A stretch of 64,000 bases of DNA, from the NCBI GenBank assembly GCA_964016885.1, contig OZ024740.1, forward strand, positions 296,614,670 to 296,678,669, in the 5' to 3' direction. Positions 14,101 to 27,119 of the stretch are shown here, in pieces. A program made the position numbers and the translations under genes. Under the pieces are notes generated by a model. It searched no databases. It was not told where the DNA came from and worked only from the letters and a program-made list of their open reading frames with translations. The stretch is from Eledone cirrhosa (Eukaryota > Mollusca > Cephalopoda > Octopoda > Eledonidae). Each line of letters starts with the position of its first letter. The stretch's first letter is position 1.

Positions 14101-17100
14101 TTATTTGGGTGCCCCATTTTTATTTGGGTGCCCCGTTTTTTTTATAGGGGCGTCCGTTTTTTATTTGGGTACCCCGTTTTTTACTTGGGTGCCCCGTTTT
14201 TTTACGGGGGGTCCGTTTTTTATGTGGGGTCCGTTTTTTATTCGGGTGCCCCGCTTTTTTTATTGGGGGGGAGTTTTTTAATTGGGTGCCCCGTTTTTTT
14301 ATGGCGGTCCGTCTTTTATTTGGGTACCCCGTTCTTTATTTGGGTGCCCCGTTTTTTTTTATGGGGGTTTTCATTTTTTATTTAGGCGCCCCGTCTTTTA
14401 CTTGGGTGCCCCGTTTCTTTATTTGGGTGTCCCGTTTTTTTATTGGTGTGTCCGTTTTTCATTTGGGTGCACCGTTTCTTATTTGGGTGTCCCGTTTCTT
14501 TATGGGTGGGTCCGTTTTTTATTTGGATGCCCCTATTTTTTATGGGGTGTCCGTTTTTTTATGGGTGTTCCGTTTTTTATTTGTGTGCCCCGTTTTTTAT
14601 TTCGGTGCCCCGTTTCTTTATGGGTGGCTCCGTTTTTTATTTGTGTGCCCCGTTTTTTTATGGTGGGTCCTTTTTTATTTGGGTGCCCCGATGTTTATGG
14701 GGGTGTCCGTTTTTCATTTGGGTGCCTCGTTTTTTATTTGGGCGCCTCGTTTTTTTATGGGGGGCCGTCTTTTATTTGGGTGCCCGTTTTTTTATGGGGG
14801 GTCCGTTTTCTATTTGGGTGCCCCATTTTTTAATGGGGGGGTCCGTTTTTTTTTGGGGTGCCCCGTTTTTTATGGGGGGGGGTCCGTTTTTTATTTGGGT
14901 GCCCGTTTTTTATGGGGGATCCGTTTTTTATTTGGGTGCCTCGTTTTTTATTTGGGTGTCCCGTTATTTTATGGGGGTCCGTTTTTTATTTGAGTGCCCC
15001 GTTTCTTATTTGGGTGCCCCGTTTTTTATTTGGGTGCCCCGTTTATTTATTTGGGTGCCCCGTTTTTTATTTGGGTGTCCCATTTTTTTTATGGGGGCCC
15101 GTTTTTCATTTGGGTGTCCCGTTTTTTTTATTTGGGTGTCCCGTTTTTTTATGGGGGTCCGTTTTTTATTTGTGTGCCCCGTTTTGTATTTCGGTGCCCC
15201 GTTTCTTTATGGGTGTGTCCGTTTTTTATTTGGGTACCCCGTTTTTTTATGGTGGGTCCTTTTTTATTTGGGTGCCCCGATTTTTATGGGGGGGCGTCTT
15301 TTATTTGAGTGCCCCGTTTTTCATTTGGGTGCCCCGTTTTTTATTTGGGTGTCCCGTATTTTATGGGGGGTCCGTTTTTTATTTCGGTGCCCCGTTCCTT
15401 TATGGGTGGGTCCGTTTTTTATTTGGGTGCCCCGTTTCTTTATGGGGTGTCCGTTTATCATTTGGGTGCCCCGTTTTTTTATGTGGGTCCGTATTTCATT
15501 TCGGTACCCCGTTTTTTATTTGGGTGCCCCGTTTCTTTATGGGGGTCCGTTTTTTATTTGGGTGCCCCGTTTCTTTATGGGGGTTCGTTTTTCATTTGGG
15601 TGCCTCGTTTTTTATTTGGGTGTCCCGTTATTTTATGGGGGTTCCATTTTTTTTATTTGGGTGCCCCGTTTTTATTTGGGTGGCCCATTTTTTTATTTGG
15701 GTGTCCCGTTTTTTTCTATGGTGGGGGTACATTTTTACTTGGGGGTCCCGTTCTTTTACGGGTGGCCCGTTTTTTGGGGGGGTACCCCGTTTTTTATTTG
15801 GGTGCCCCGTTTATTTATGGGGGTCCGTTTTTTTTATTTGTGTGTCCCGTTTTTTATTTGGGTGCCCCGTTTCTTTATGGGGGGTCCGTATTTTATTCGG
15901 GTGCCCCGTTTTTTTATGGGGTCCGTTTTTTATTTGGGTGTCCCGTTTTTTATGGGGGGTCCGTTTTTATTTGGGTGCCCCGTTTTTTTATGGGATCCGT
16001 TTTTTATTTGGGTGTCCCGTTTTTTATGGGGGGTCCGTTTTTATTTGGGTGCCCCGTTTTTTTATGGGGGGCCGTTTTTCATTTGGGTGCCCCGTCTTTT
16101 ATTTGTGTGCCCCGTTCTTTATTTGGGTGCCCCGTTTTTTTATGGGGGGTATCATATTTTATTTGGGTGCCCCGTTTTTTATTTGGGTGCCCCGTTTTTT
16201 TTATGGGGGGTCCGTTTTGTATTTGGGTGACCCGTTTTTTTATTTGGGTTTCCCGTTTTTTTATTTGGGTGACCCGTTTTTTATTGGGGGGGGGAGTTTT
16301 TTAATTGGGTGCCCCGTTTTTTTATGGTGGGGTCCGTTTTTTATTTGGGTGCCCCGTTTTTTATTTGGGCGCCCCGTTATTTATGGGGGGCCGTCTTTTA
16401 TTTGGGTGCCCGTTTTTTTATGGGGGTCCGTTTTTTATTTGGGTGTCCCGTTTTTTTATGGGGTGTCCGTTTTTTATTTGGGTGCCCCGTTGATTTATGT
16501 GGGGTCCGTTTTTTATTTGGGTGTCACTTTTTTATTTGGGTGCCCCGTTTTTTTTATAGGGGGGTACGTTTTTTATTTGGATATCCCGTTTTTTTTATGG
16601 GGGGCGTCCGTTTATTATTTGGGTACCCCGTTTTTTATTTGGGTGTACCGTTTTTTTATGGAACGGTCCGTTTTTTATTTGGGTGCCCCGTTTTTTATTT
16701 GTGCGCCCCATTTTTTATGGGGGGCCGTCTTTTATTTGGGTGCCCGTTTTTTTATGGGGGTCCGTTTTTTATTTGGGTGCCCCGTTTTTTTATGGGGTGT
16801 CCGTTTTTTATTTGGGTGCCCCTTTTTTATTTGGGTGCCCCGTTTTTTTTATAGGGGGGGTCCGTTTTTTATTTGGATATCCCGTTTTTTTATGGGGGGC
16901 GTCCGTTCATCATTTGGGTACCCCGTTTTTTATTTGGGTGCCCCGTTTTTTTATGGGGGTCCGTTTTTTTATGGGGGCTCCGTTTTTTATTTGTGTGCCC
17001 CGTTTTTTTATGTGGGTCCGTATTTCATTTCGGTGCCCCGTTTTTTATTTTGGTGCCCCGTTTCTTTATGGGGTGTCCGTTTTTTATTTGGGTGCCCCGT

Positions 17101-20100
17101 TTCTTTATGGGGGTCCGTTTTTCATTTGGGTGCCCCGTTTTTTATTTGGGTGTCCCGTTTTTTATGGGGGGTCCGTTTTTTATTTGGGTGTCCCGTTTTT
17201 TATGGGTGGCTCCGTTTTTTATTTGGGTGCCCCATTTTTTATTTGGGTGTCCCGTTTATTTATGGGCGGGGTCCGTTTTTTATTTGGATGTCCCTTTTTA
17301 ATGGGGGGTCCGTTTTTTATTTGGGTGCCCCGTTTTTTTATGGGTGGGTCCGTTTTTTATTTGGGTGACCCGTTTTTTTATGGGGGGTCCTTATTTTATT
17401 TGGGTGACTCGTTTTTTATTTAGGTGCCACGTTTTTTGATTGGGTGCCCGGTTTTTTTATGGGGGGTCCGTTTTTTATTTGGGTGCCCCGTTTTTTTATG
17501 GGGGGGTCCGTTTTTTATTTGGGTACCCCGTTTTTTATTTGGGTGCCCCTATCTTTTATGGGGGGGACCGTTTTTTTATGTGGTCCGTTTTTTATTTGTG
17601 TGCCCCGTTTTTTATTTGGGTGCCCCGTTTTTTTATGGTGGGTCCTTTTTTTATTTGGGTGCCCCGATTTTTATGGGGGTGTCCTTTATTTATTTGGGTG
17701 ACCCGTTTTTTATTTGGGCGCCCTGTTTTTTTATGGGGGCCGTCTTTTATTTGGGTGCCCGTTTTTTATTTGAATGTCCCGTTTTTTATTTGGGTGTCCC
17801 GTTTTTTATTTGAGTGTCCCGTTTTTCTATTTGGTGTCCCGTTTTTTATGGGGGGTCCGTTTTTCAATTGGGTTCCCCGTTTTTTATTTGGGTGCCCCGT
17901 TATTTTATGGGGGTACCATTTTTTATTTGGGTGTCCCGTTTGTTATTTGGGTGTCCCGTTTTTTTATTTGGATGTCCCGTTTTTTTATGGTGGGGGGTCC
18001 ATTTTTTACTTGGGTGCCCCGTTCTTTTATGGGGGGCCCGTTTTTTATTTGGGTACCCCGTTTTTTATTTGGATGCCCCGTTTTTTATGGTGGCGTCCGT
18101 TTTTTATTTGGGTGCCCCGTTTTTTTATGGGGGGGTTGTTTTTTATTTGGGTGCCCCGTTTCTTATTTGGGGGCCCCGTTTTTTATGGGAGGTGCGTTTT
18201 TTATTCGTGTGCCCCGTTTTTTATTTGGGTGCCCCGTTTCTTTATGGGTGGGTCCGTTTTTTATTTGGGTGCCCCGTTTTTTTATGGTGGATCCTTTTTT
18301 TATTTGGGTGCCCCGATTTTTATGGTGGTCCCTTTTTTATTTGGGTGCCCCGTTTATTATTTGGGCGCCCCGTTTTTTTATGGGGGCCTTCTTTTATTTG
18401 GGTGCCCGTTTTTTTATGGGGGGTCCGTTTTTTATTTGTGTGCCCCGTTTTTTTATGGGGGGTCCGTTTTTTATTTGGGTGCCCCGTTTTTTATTTGGGT
18501 GTCCCGTTTTTTTATGGGTGTCCGTTTTTTATTTGTGTGCCCCGTTTTTTATTTGGGTGACCCGTTTTTTTATGGGGGGTCCGTTTTTTATTTGAGTGCC
18601 CCGTTTTTTATTTGGGTGCCCCGTTTCTTATTTGTGTGCCCCTTTTTTTAATGGGGGGGTCCGTTTTTTGTTTGGGTGGCCCGTTTTCTAATGGGCGGGT
18701 CCGTTTTTTATTTGGGTGCCCCGTTTTTTCATGGGGGGCGTCCGTTTTTTATGGGGTGTCCGTTTTTTTATGGGGGTCCGTTTTTTATTTGTGTGCCCCT
18801 TTTTTTATTTCGGTGCCGCGTTTCTTTATGGGTAACTCCGTTTTTTATTTGTGTGCCCCGTTTTTTTATGGTGGGTCCTTTTTATTTGGGTGCCCCGATG
18901 TTTATGGGGGTGTCCGTTTTTCATTTGGGTGCCTCGTTTTTTATTTGGGCGCCCCGTGTTTTTATGGGGGGCCGTCTTTTATTTGGTTGCCCGTTTTTTT
19001 ATGGGGGGTCCGTTTTCTATTTGGGTGCCCCATTTTTTAATGGGGGGTCCGTTTTTTATTTGGGTGGCCCGTATTTTTATGGGGGGGTCCGTTTTTTATT
19101 TGGGTGCCCCGTTTATTTATTTGGGTGCCCCGTTTTTTATTTGGGTGTCCCATTTTTTTATGGGGATCCGTTTTTAATTTGGGTGTCCCGTTTTTTTATG
19201 GGGGCCGTTTTTTATGGGGGTGCGTTTTTTATTTGGGTGCCCCGTTTTTTATTTGGGTGCCCCGTTTTTTATTTGAGTGCCCCGTTTTTTTATTGGGGGG
19301 CGTCCGTTTTTTGGGGTACCACGTTTTTTATTTGGGTGCCCTGTTTTTTTATGGGGAGTCCGTTTTTTATTTGGGTGTCCCGTTTTTTTATGGGTGGCTC
19401 CGTTTTTTATTTGGGTGTCCCATTTTTTATTTGGGTGTCCCGTTTATTTATGGGCGGGGTCCGTTTTTTATTTGGGTGCCCCTTTTTAATGGGGGGTCCG
19501 TTTTTTATTTGGGTGCCCCGTTTTTTTATGGGTGGGTCCGTTTTTTATTTGGGTGACCCGTTTTTTTATGGGGGGTCCTTATTTTATTTGGGTGACTCGT
19601 TTTTTATTTGGGTGCCCGTTTTTTGATTGGGTGCCCCGTTTTTTATGGGGGATCCGTTTTTTATTTGGGTGCCTCGTTTTTTATTTGGGTGTCCCGTTTT
19701 TTTTATGGGGGTCCGTTTTTTATTTGAGTGCCCCGTTTTTTATTTGGGTGCCCCGTTTTTTATTTGGGTGCCCCGTTCATTTATTTGGGTGCCCCGTTTT
19801 TTATTTGGGTGTCCCATTTTTTTATGGGGGTCCGTTTTTCATTTGAGTGCCCCGTTTTTTTATTGGGGGGCGACCGTTTTTTTGGGTACCACGTTTTTTA
19901 TTTGGGTGCCCTGTTTTTTTATGGGGGGTCCGTTTTTTATTTGGGTGCGCCGTTTTTTTATGGTGGGTCCTTTTTTTATTTGGGTGCCCCATTTTCTTAT
20001 GGGGGTCCGTTTTTTATCTGGGTGCCCCGTTTTTTAATGGGTGGGTCCGTATTTTATTTGGGTGCCCCGTTTTTTTATTTGGGGGTCCGTTTTTTATTTG

Positions 20101-23100
20101 GGTGCCCCGTTTTTTATGTGGGGTCCGTTTTTTATTTGGGTGACCCGTTTTTTATTTGGGTGCCCCGTTTTTTTATGCGGGGGGGGGGGGGCGTTTTTTA
20201 TTTGGGTGCCCCGTTTTTTTATGGGGGGGTCCGTTTTTTATTTGGGTGCCCCATTTTTATTTGGGTGCCCCGTTTTTTTTATAGTGGTGTCCGTTTTTTA
20301 TTTGGGTGCCCCCTTTTTTTATGGGGGCGTCCGTTTTTTATTTGGGTACCCCGTTTTTTACTTGGGTGCCCCGTTTTTTTACGGGGGGTCCGTTTTTTAT
20401 GGGGGGTCCGTTTTTTATTTGGGTGCCCCGCTCTTTATTTGGGTGCCCCGTTTTTTATTTGGGTGCCCCGTTCATTTATTTGGGTGCCCCGTTTTTTATT
20501 TGGGTGTCCCATTTTTTTATGGGGGTCCGTTTTTCATTTGAGTGCCCCGTTTTTTTATTGGGGGGCGACCGTTTTTTTGGGTACCACGTTTCTTATTTGG
20601 GTGCCCTGTTTTTTTATGGGGGGTCCGTTTTTTATTTGGGTGCGCCGTTTTTTTATGGTGGGTCCTTTTTTTATTTGGGTGCCCCATTTTCTTATGGGGG
20701 TCCGTTTTTTATCTGGGTGCCCCGTTTTTTAATGGGTGGGTCCGTATTTTTTATTTGGGGGTCCGTTTTTTATTTGGGTGCCCCGTTTTTTATGTGGGGT
20801 CCGTTTTTTATTTGGGTGACCCGTTTTTTATTTGGGTGCCCCGTTTTTTTATGCGGGGGGGGGGGCGTTTTTTATTTGGGTGCCACGTTTTTTTATGGGG
20901 GGGTCCGTTTTTTATTTGGGTGCCCCATTTTTATTTGGGTGCCCCGTTTTTTTTATAGGGGTGTCCGTTTTTTATTTTGGTGCCCCCTTTTTTTATGGGG
21001 GCGTCCGTTTTTTATTTGGGTACCCCGTTTTTTACTTGGGTGCCCCGTTTTTTTACGGGGGGTCCGTTTTTTATGGGGGGTCCGTTTTTTATTTGGGTGC
21101 CCCGCTTTTTTATGGCGGTCTGTCTTTTATTTGGGTACCCCGTTCTTTATTTGGGTGCCCCGTTTTTTTTTATGGGGGGTTTCATTTTTTATTTGGGTGC
21201 CCCGTTTTTTACTTGGGTGCTCCGTTTCTTTATTTGGGTGCCCCGTTTTTTTATGGGTGTGTCCGTTTTTCATTTGGGTGCCCCGTTTCTTATTTGGGTG
21301 TCCCGTTTCTTTATGGGTGGGTCCGTTTTTTATTTGGGTGCCCCGTTTTTTTATGGTGGGTTTTTTTTTTAATTGGGTGCCCTGATTTTTATGGGAGGGG
21401 GTCCGTTTTTTATTTGGGTGCCCCGTTTTTTATTTGGGCGCCCCGTTTTTTTATGGGGGGCCGTCTTTTATTTGAGTGCCCGTTTTTTTTATGGTGTCCG
21501 TTTTTTATTTGGGTGCCCCGTTGATTTATGGGGGGTCCGTTTTTTATTTGGGTGCCCCTTTTTTATTTGGGTGCCCCGTTTTTTTTATAGGGGGGTCCGT
21601 TTTTTATTTGGATATCCGGTTATTTTATGGGGGCGTCCGTTTATTATTTGGGTACCCCGTTTTTTATTTGGGTGCCCCGTTTTTTTATGGGGGTCCGTTT
21701 TTTTATGGGGGCTCCGTTTTTTATTTGTGTGCCTCGTTTTTTTATGTGGGTCCGTATTTCATTTCGGTGCCCCGTTTTTTATTTGGGTGCCCCGTTTCTT
21801 TATGGGGGGTCCGTTTTTTATTTGGGTACCCCGTTTCTTTATGGGGGGTCCGTTTTTTATTTGGGTGTCCCGTTTTTTATGAGGGGTCCGTTTTTTATTT
21901 GGGTGTCCCTTTTTTTACGGGGAGGTCCGTTTTTTATTTGGGTGCCCCGTTTTTTTATGGGTGGCTCCGTTTTTTATTTGGGTGCCCCATTTTTTATTTG
22001 GGTGTCCCGTTTATTTATGGGCGGGGTCCGTTTTTTTATTTGGGTGCCCCTTTTTTTATGGGGGGTCCGTTTTTTATTTGGGTGCCCCGTTTCTTTATGG
22101 GCGGGTCCGTTTTTTATTTGGGTGACCCGTTTTTTTATGGGGGTCCTTATTTTATTTGGGTGACTCGTTTTTTATTTGGGTGCCCCGTTTTTTGATTGGG
22201 TGCCCGGTCTTTTTATGGGGGGCCCGTTTTTTATTTGGGTGCCCCGTTTTTATATGGGGGGCGTCCGTTTTTTATTTGGGTAACCCGTTTTTTATTTGGA
22301 TGCCCCTATTTTTTATGGGGTGTCCGTTTTTTTATGGGTGTTCCGTTTTTTATTTGTGTGCCCCGTTTTTTATTTCGGTGCCCCGTTTCTTTATGGGTGG
22401 CTCCGTTTTTTATTTGTGTGCCCCGTTTTTTTATGGTGGGCCCTTTTTTATTTGGGTGCCCCGATGTTTATGGGGGTGTCCGTTTTTCATTTGGGTGCCT
22501 CGTTTTTTATTTGGGCGCCCCGTTTTTTTATGGGGGGGCGTCTTTTATTTGGGTGCCCGTTTTTTTATGGGGGGTCCGTTTTCTATTTGTGTGCCCCATT
22601 TTTTAATGGGGGGTCCGTTTTTTATTTGGGTGCCCCGTTTTTTATGGGGGGGGGGCCGTTTTTTATTTGGGTGCCCCGTTTTTTATGGGGGATCCGTTTT
22701 TTATTTGGGTGCCTCGTTTTTTATTTGGGTGTCCCGTTTTTTTATGGGGGTCCGTTTTTTATTTGAGTGCCCCGTTTTTTATTTGGGCGCCCCGTTTTTT
22801 ATTTGGGTGCCCCGTTTATTTATTTGGGTGCCCCGTTTTTTATTTGGGTGTCCCATTTTTTTATGGGGGCCTGTTTTTCATTTGGGTGTCCCTTTTTTTA
22901 TGGGGGGGCCGTTTTTCATTTGGGTGCCCCGTTTTTTGGGGGTGTGTCCCTTATTGTTATGGGGGGTCCGCTTTTTATTTGGGTGCCCCGTTTTTTTACG
23001 GGGGGGTCCGTTTTTCATTTTGGTGCCCCATTTTTTTATGGGTGGGTCCGTTTTTATTTGGGTGTCACATTTTTTATTTGGGTGTCCCGTTTTTTTATGG

Positions 23101-24195
23101 GCGGGGTCCGTTTTTTATTTGGGTGCCCCGTTTGTTATTTGTGTGCCCCGTTTTTTATTTGGGTGCCACGTTTTTTTATGGGGGGGTCCGTTTTTTATTT
23201 TGGTGCCCCGTTTCTTATTTGGGTGCCCCGTTCTTTTATGGGGGGTCCGTTTTTTATTAGGGTGCCCCGTTTTTTTGGGGTGCCCCGTTTTTTTATGGGC
23301 GGTTCCGTTTTTTATTTGGGTGCCCCGTTTTTTATTTGGGTGACCCGTTTTTTTATGGGTGGTCCTTATTTTATTTGGGTGACTCGTTTTTTATTTGGGT
23401 GGCGCGTTATTTTATGGGGGCTCCGTTTTTTATTTGGGTGCCCCGTTTTTTATGGGGGGTCCGTTTTTTAATGGGGTGTCCGTTTTTTATTTGTGTGCCC
23501 CGTTTTTTATTTGGGTGTCCCGTTTCTTTATGGGTGGGTCCGTTTTTTATTTGGGTGCCCCGTTATTTTATGGTGGGTCCTTTTTTTATTTGGGTGCCCC
23601 GTTTTTTTATGGGGGGTCTGTTTTTTGTTTGGGTGGCCCGTTTTTTAATGGGCGGGTCCGTTTTTTATTTGGGTGCCCCGTTTTTTTATGGGGGGTCCGT
23701 TTTTTATTTGGGTGCCCCGTGTTTTTATGGGGGCCGTTTTTTATTTGGGTGACCCGTTTTTTATTTGGGTTCCCCGTTTTTTTATGGGGGGGCCGTTTTT
23801 TAATTGGGTGCCCCGTTTTTTTATGGGGGGTCCGTTTTTTATTTGGGTGCCCCGTTTTTTATTTGGGTGCCCCGTTTTTTTATGTGGGGGTCCGTTTTTT
23901 ATTTGGGTGCCCCGTTTTTTTATGGGGGGGCGTCCGTTTTTTATTTGGGTACCCCGTTTTTTATTTCGGTGCCCCGTTTCTTTATGGGTGGCTCCGTTTT
24001 TTATTTGGGTGCCCCGTTTTTTTATGGTGGGTCCTTTTTTTATTTGGGTGCCCCGATTTTTATGGGGGGGTCCGTTTTTTATTTGGGTGCCCCGTTTTTT
24101 ATTTGGGCCCCCCGTTTTTTCATGGGGGGGGGCGTATTTTATTTGGGTGCCCGTTTTTTTAGGGGGGGGGTCCGTTTTTTTTGGGGTGCCCCGGT
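11119..24195. repeat. Irregular part of the minisatellite with block duplications
   Basis: The same 18-20 bp units continue, without the 1,862-bp register. Larger blocks recur. A characteristic junction (a TATTGGGGGG unit followed by GGGTACCACG) appears near 11,120, 13,715, 19,280, 19,860 and 20,550, and the ~700 bp after it are largely shared. Spacing is about 2,595 bp for the first pair and 695 bp for the last pair. A second shared block, with TTTTTTTATAGGGG and TTGGATATCC variants, occurs near 12,170, 16,550, 16,850 and 21,585. Variant density is higher than in the first 11 kb, suggesting older or more recombined sequence. Confidence 0.85.
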
Positions 24196-25579
<1,384 letters not shown>

Positions 25580-25589
25580 AATGCTTTAT

Positions 25590-25738
25590 ATCTGGAGATC
25601 TCTCCGCACTTGTCGTCACATGGTACCATGGGCCCAGCACTATGTGTCAATAATTGTCACATGTGTAGTGTTTGTACCAGAGTTTTCAAGTCGCTGGCTG
25701 GACTAAAAAGTCACATTCGTTCAGCGCATCGGTAGGAG
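25590..25738 (+). pseudogene. LINE C-terminal fragment with C2H2 zinc finger
   Basis: A short open stretch ending in a stop at 25,736-25,738 encodes [20 protein letters not shown] followed by AH, a C-x2-C-x12-H-x4-H finger. Several RTE-like and related non-LTR retrotransposons end with such a finger just before the stop codon. The fragment is cut on its 5' side by the (TA)n tract. No start codon or promoter is visible, so I treat it as a retroelement relic; a degraded C2H2 zinc-finger gene is the alternative. Confidence 0.4.
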
Positions 25739-26029
25739 TTCTCCTACATGGATATAAAGTAGTGGCCGTACTCGAAAACGAGTTGGCCAGCCACCATATC
25801 TAATATATATTTGTGAAATGGGTGGTGGTTGAAATTCAGTTGTGCACGGTTAAATGGTAGTAGACGTGGTCGGACAGACATGAAAATTTACACACCAATG
25901 TAAAAACTGCCAAGGAAGCAAATATATGAGGTTTCAAATCTCTAACTTGAAAAATGTGGTCCCTAGGGCCCCCAAACGGTCTATTTACTATCGCTTCCGG
26001 TGAGTTATTTCCCCCTGTTCTAATACTCT

Positions 26030-27117
26030 CAGCTTCATCGATTTCTCCAAAGCATTCGATAGCATTCATCGATCGTCACTCTGGAGCATCATGCATGAGT
26101 ATGGTCTGCCCCAGAAAGTCATTTCGGCAATCAAACAGATTTACGCAAACTCCAAGTGCTGCATACGGACAGAGGATGGTTACAGTGACTAGTTTGAGGT
26201 GGTTACTGGTGTACGTCAAGGTTGCTCGCTCTCTCCAATTCTCTTTGCCATAGCCATTGACTGGGTACTAAGAAGAGCGTCTAAAGACCAGGGTATATCT
26301 TGGGTGGGAGAGCAAAAGTTGTCTGACCTGGACTTTGCAGACGATATTGTTGCACTTGCAGAGAGCACAGCTGACCTGCAAATCATCATGAACAATATCA
26401 ATGTCGAAGCAGGAAGCTTAGGTCTCAATATCAGTGCTAAGAAGACCAAAAGCATGTTATCTGGGACACACTCATCACCAATTAGTGTTTTCATTGAACA
26501 GGGGAAGGTGGAGATAGTGGACAACTTCACCTACCTAGGAAGCTCCATTGACAATGGGGGCGCCATGGAAGTGAATTGCAACGTAGAATGGGAAAGTCTT
26601 CAGCAGCATTTAACCAGCTTGTCAAGATCTGAAAGAGCAGGAAGTTCACCATCAAAACAAAGATGAGATTCTACAACAGCAACGTGCTGTCCACACTCTT
26701 GTACGGAAGTGAAACATGACACCTTAAGACCAGCCAAGAGAAGAAGTTGGACGCATTCGATTCCAGGTGTCTGCGAAAGATCCTGGGGATTAAATGGAGT
26801 GACCATGTAACAAACCAGGAAGTCAGGAACCGCACCAACCAGCAGCTAGTCTCTTCTGCCATCTGCAAGCGACGCCTGGGCTGGTTTGGGCACGCTTTGA
26901 GACTTCCCCCGGAGAGACTGGCGAACCAAGTACTTAAATGGAACCCACAGGGAAGCAGACGGAGAGGGCGACCCAAAATGCACTGGCGCCAGACAGTTGA
27001 GAGGGACCTGCGAGCGACAAACAGACAATGGCGGGACGCTGTGCAACTGGCTGCTGACCGAACGCGGTGGAACACTATGATTGCCTCATGCGTCGCAAGA
27101 CGCGGGAGCTTCTGAGC
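26030..27117 (+). pseudogene. RTE-like non-LTR retrotransposon, RT domain and C-terminus (decayed)
   Basis: Starts inside reverse transcriptase motif A (FIDFSKAFDS, from about 26,034), then has the motif B region (GVRQGCSLSPILF) and catalytic FADD (26,334-26,345). It continues through a YLGSSI segment to a C-terminal domain with RRLGWFGHALRLPPERLANQ and ending in a CVARRGSF stop at 27,115-27,117. The endonuclease and N-terminal RT are missing. The frame changes between about 26,580 and 26,747, with stops near 26,664 and in the joining stretch, so it cannot make one protein. This is a different subfamily from the RTE-like elements further right: FADD instead of YADD and no zinc-binding insert. 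Confidence 0.8.
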
Positions 27118-27119
27118 CT

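Larger units (their letters stand above)
1..24195. repeat. 24-kb minisatellite array (18-20 bp units)
   Basis: Uninterrupted tandem array of two interleaved unit types, a 20-mer ATTTGGGTGCCCCGTTTTTT and an 18-19-mer of the form TATGGGGGGTCCGTTTTTT, with point variants (GAG, GTG, CTC and AAT changes, variable G and T run lengths). The plus strand is very poor in A and rich in T and G. The array is already running at base 1, so its left end is outside the window; it stops at about 24,190, where unique sequence begins. Long open frames run through all three forward frames because the unit contains almost no stop codons. They encode cyclic hydrophobic strings (PFFIWVPRFLFGCPV-like) and are a by-product of the repeat, not genes. 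No promoter, splice structure or codon bias supports coding. Confidence 0.97.

Noticed and set aside
1..24195. CRISPR-like array of short repeats
   Set aside because: Units are contiguous with no unique spacers, the host is eukaryotic, and there are no cas genes.
1..24195. G-quadruplex array from the GGGGGG runs
   Set aside because: Only one long G run occurs per ~35-40 bp, with the T-run and C-run in between, so loops would be far longer than in stable intramolecular quadruplexes.
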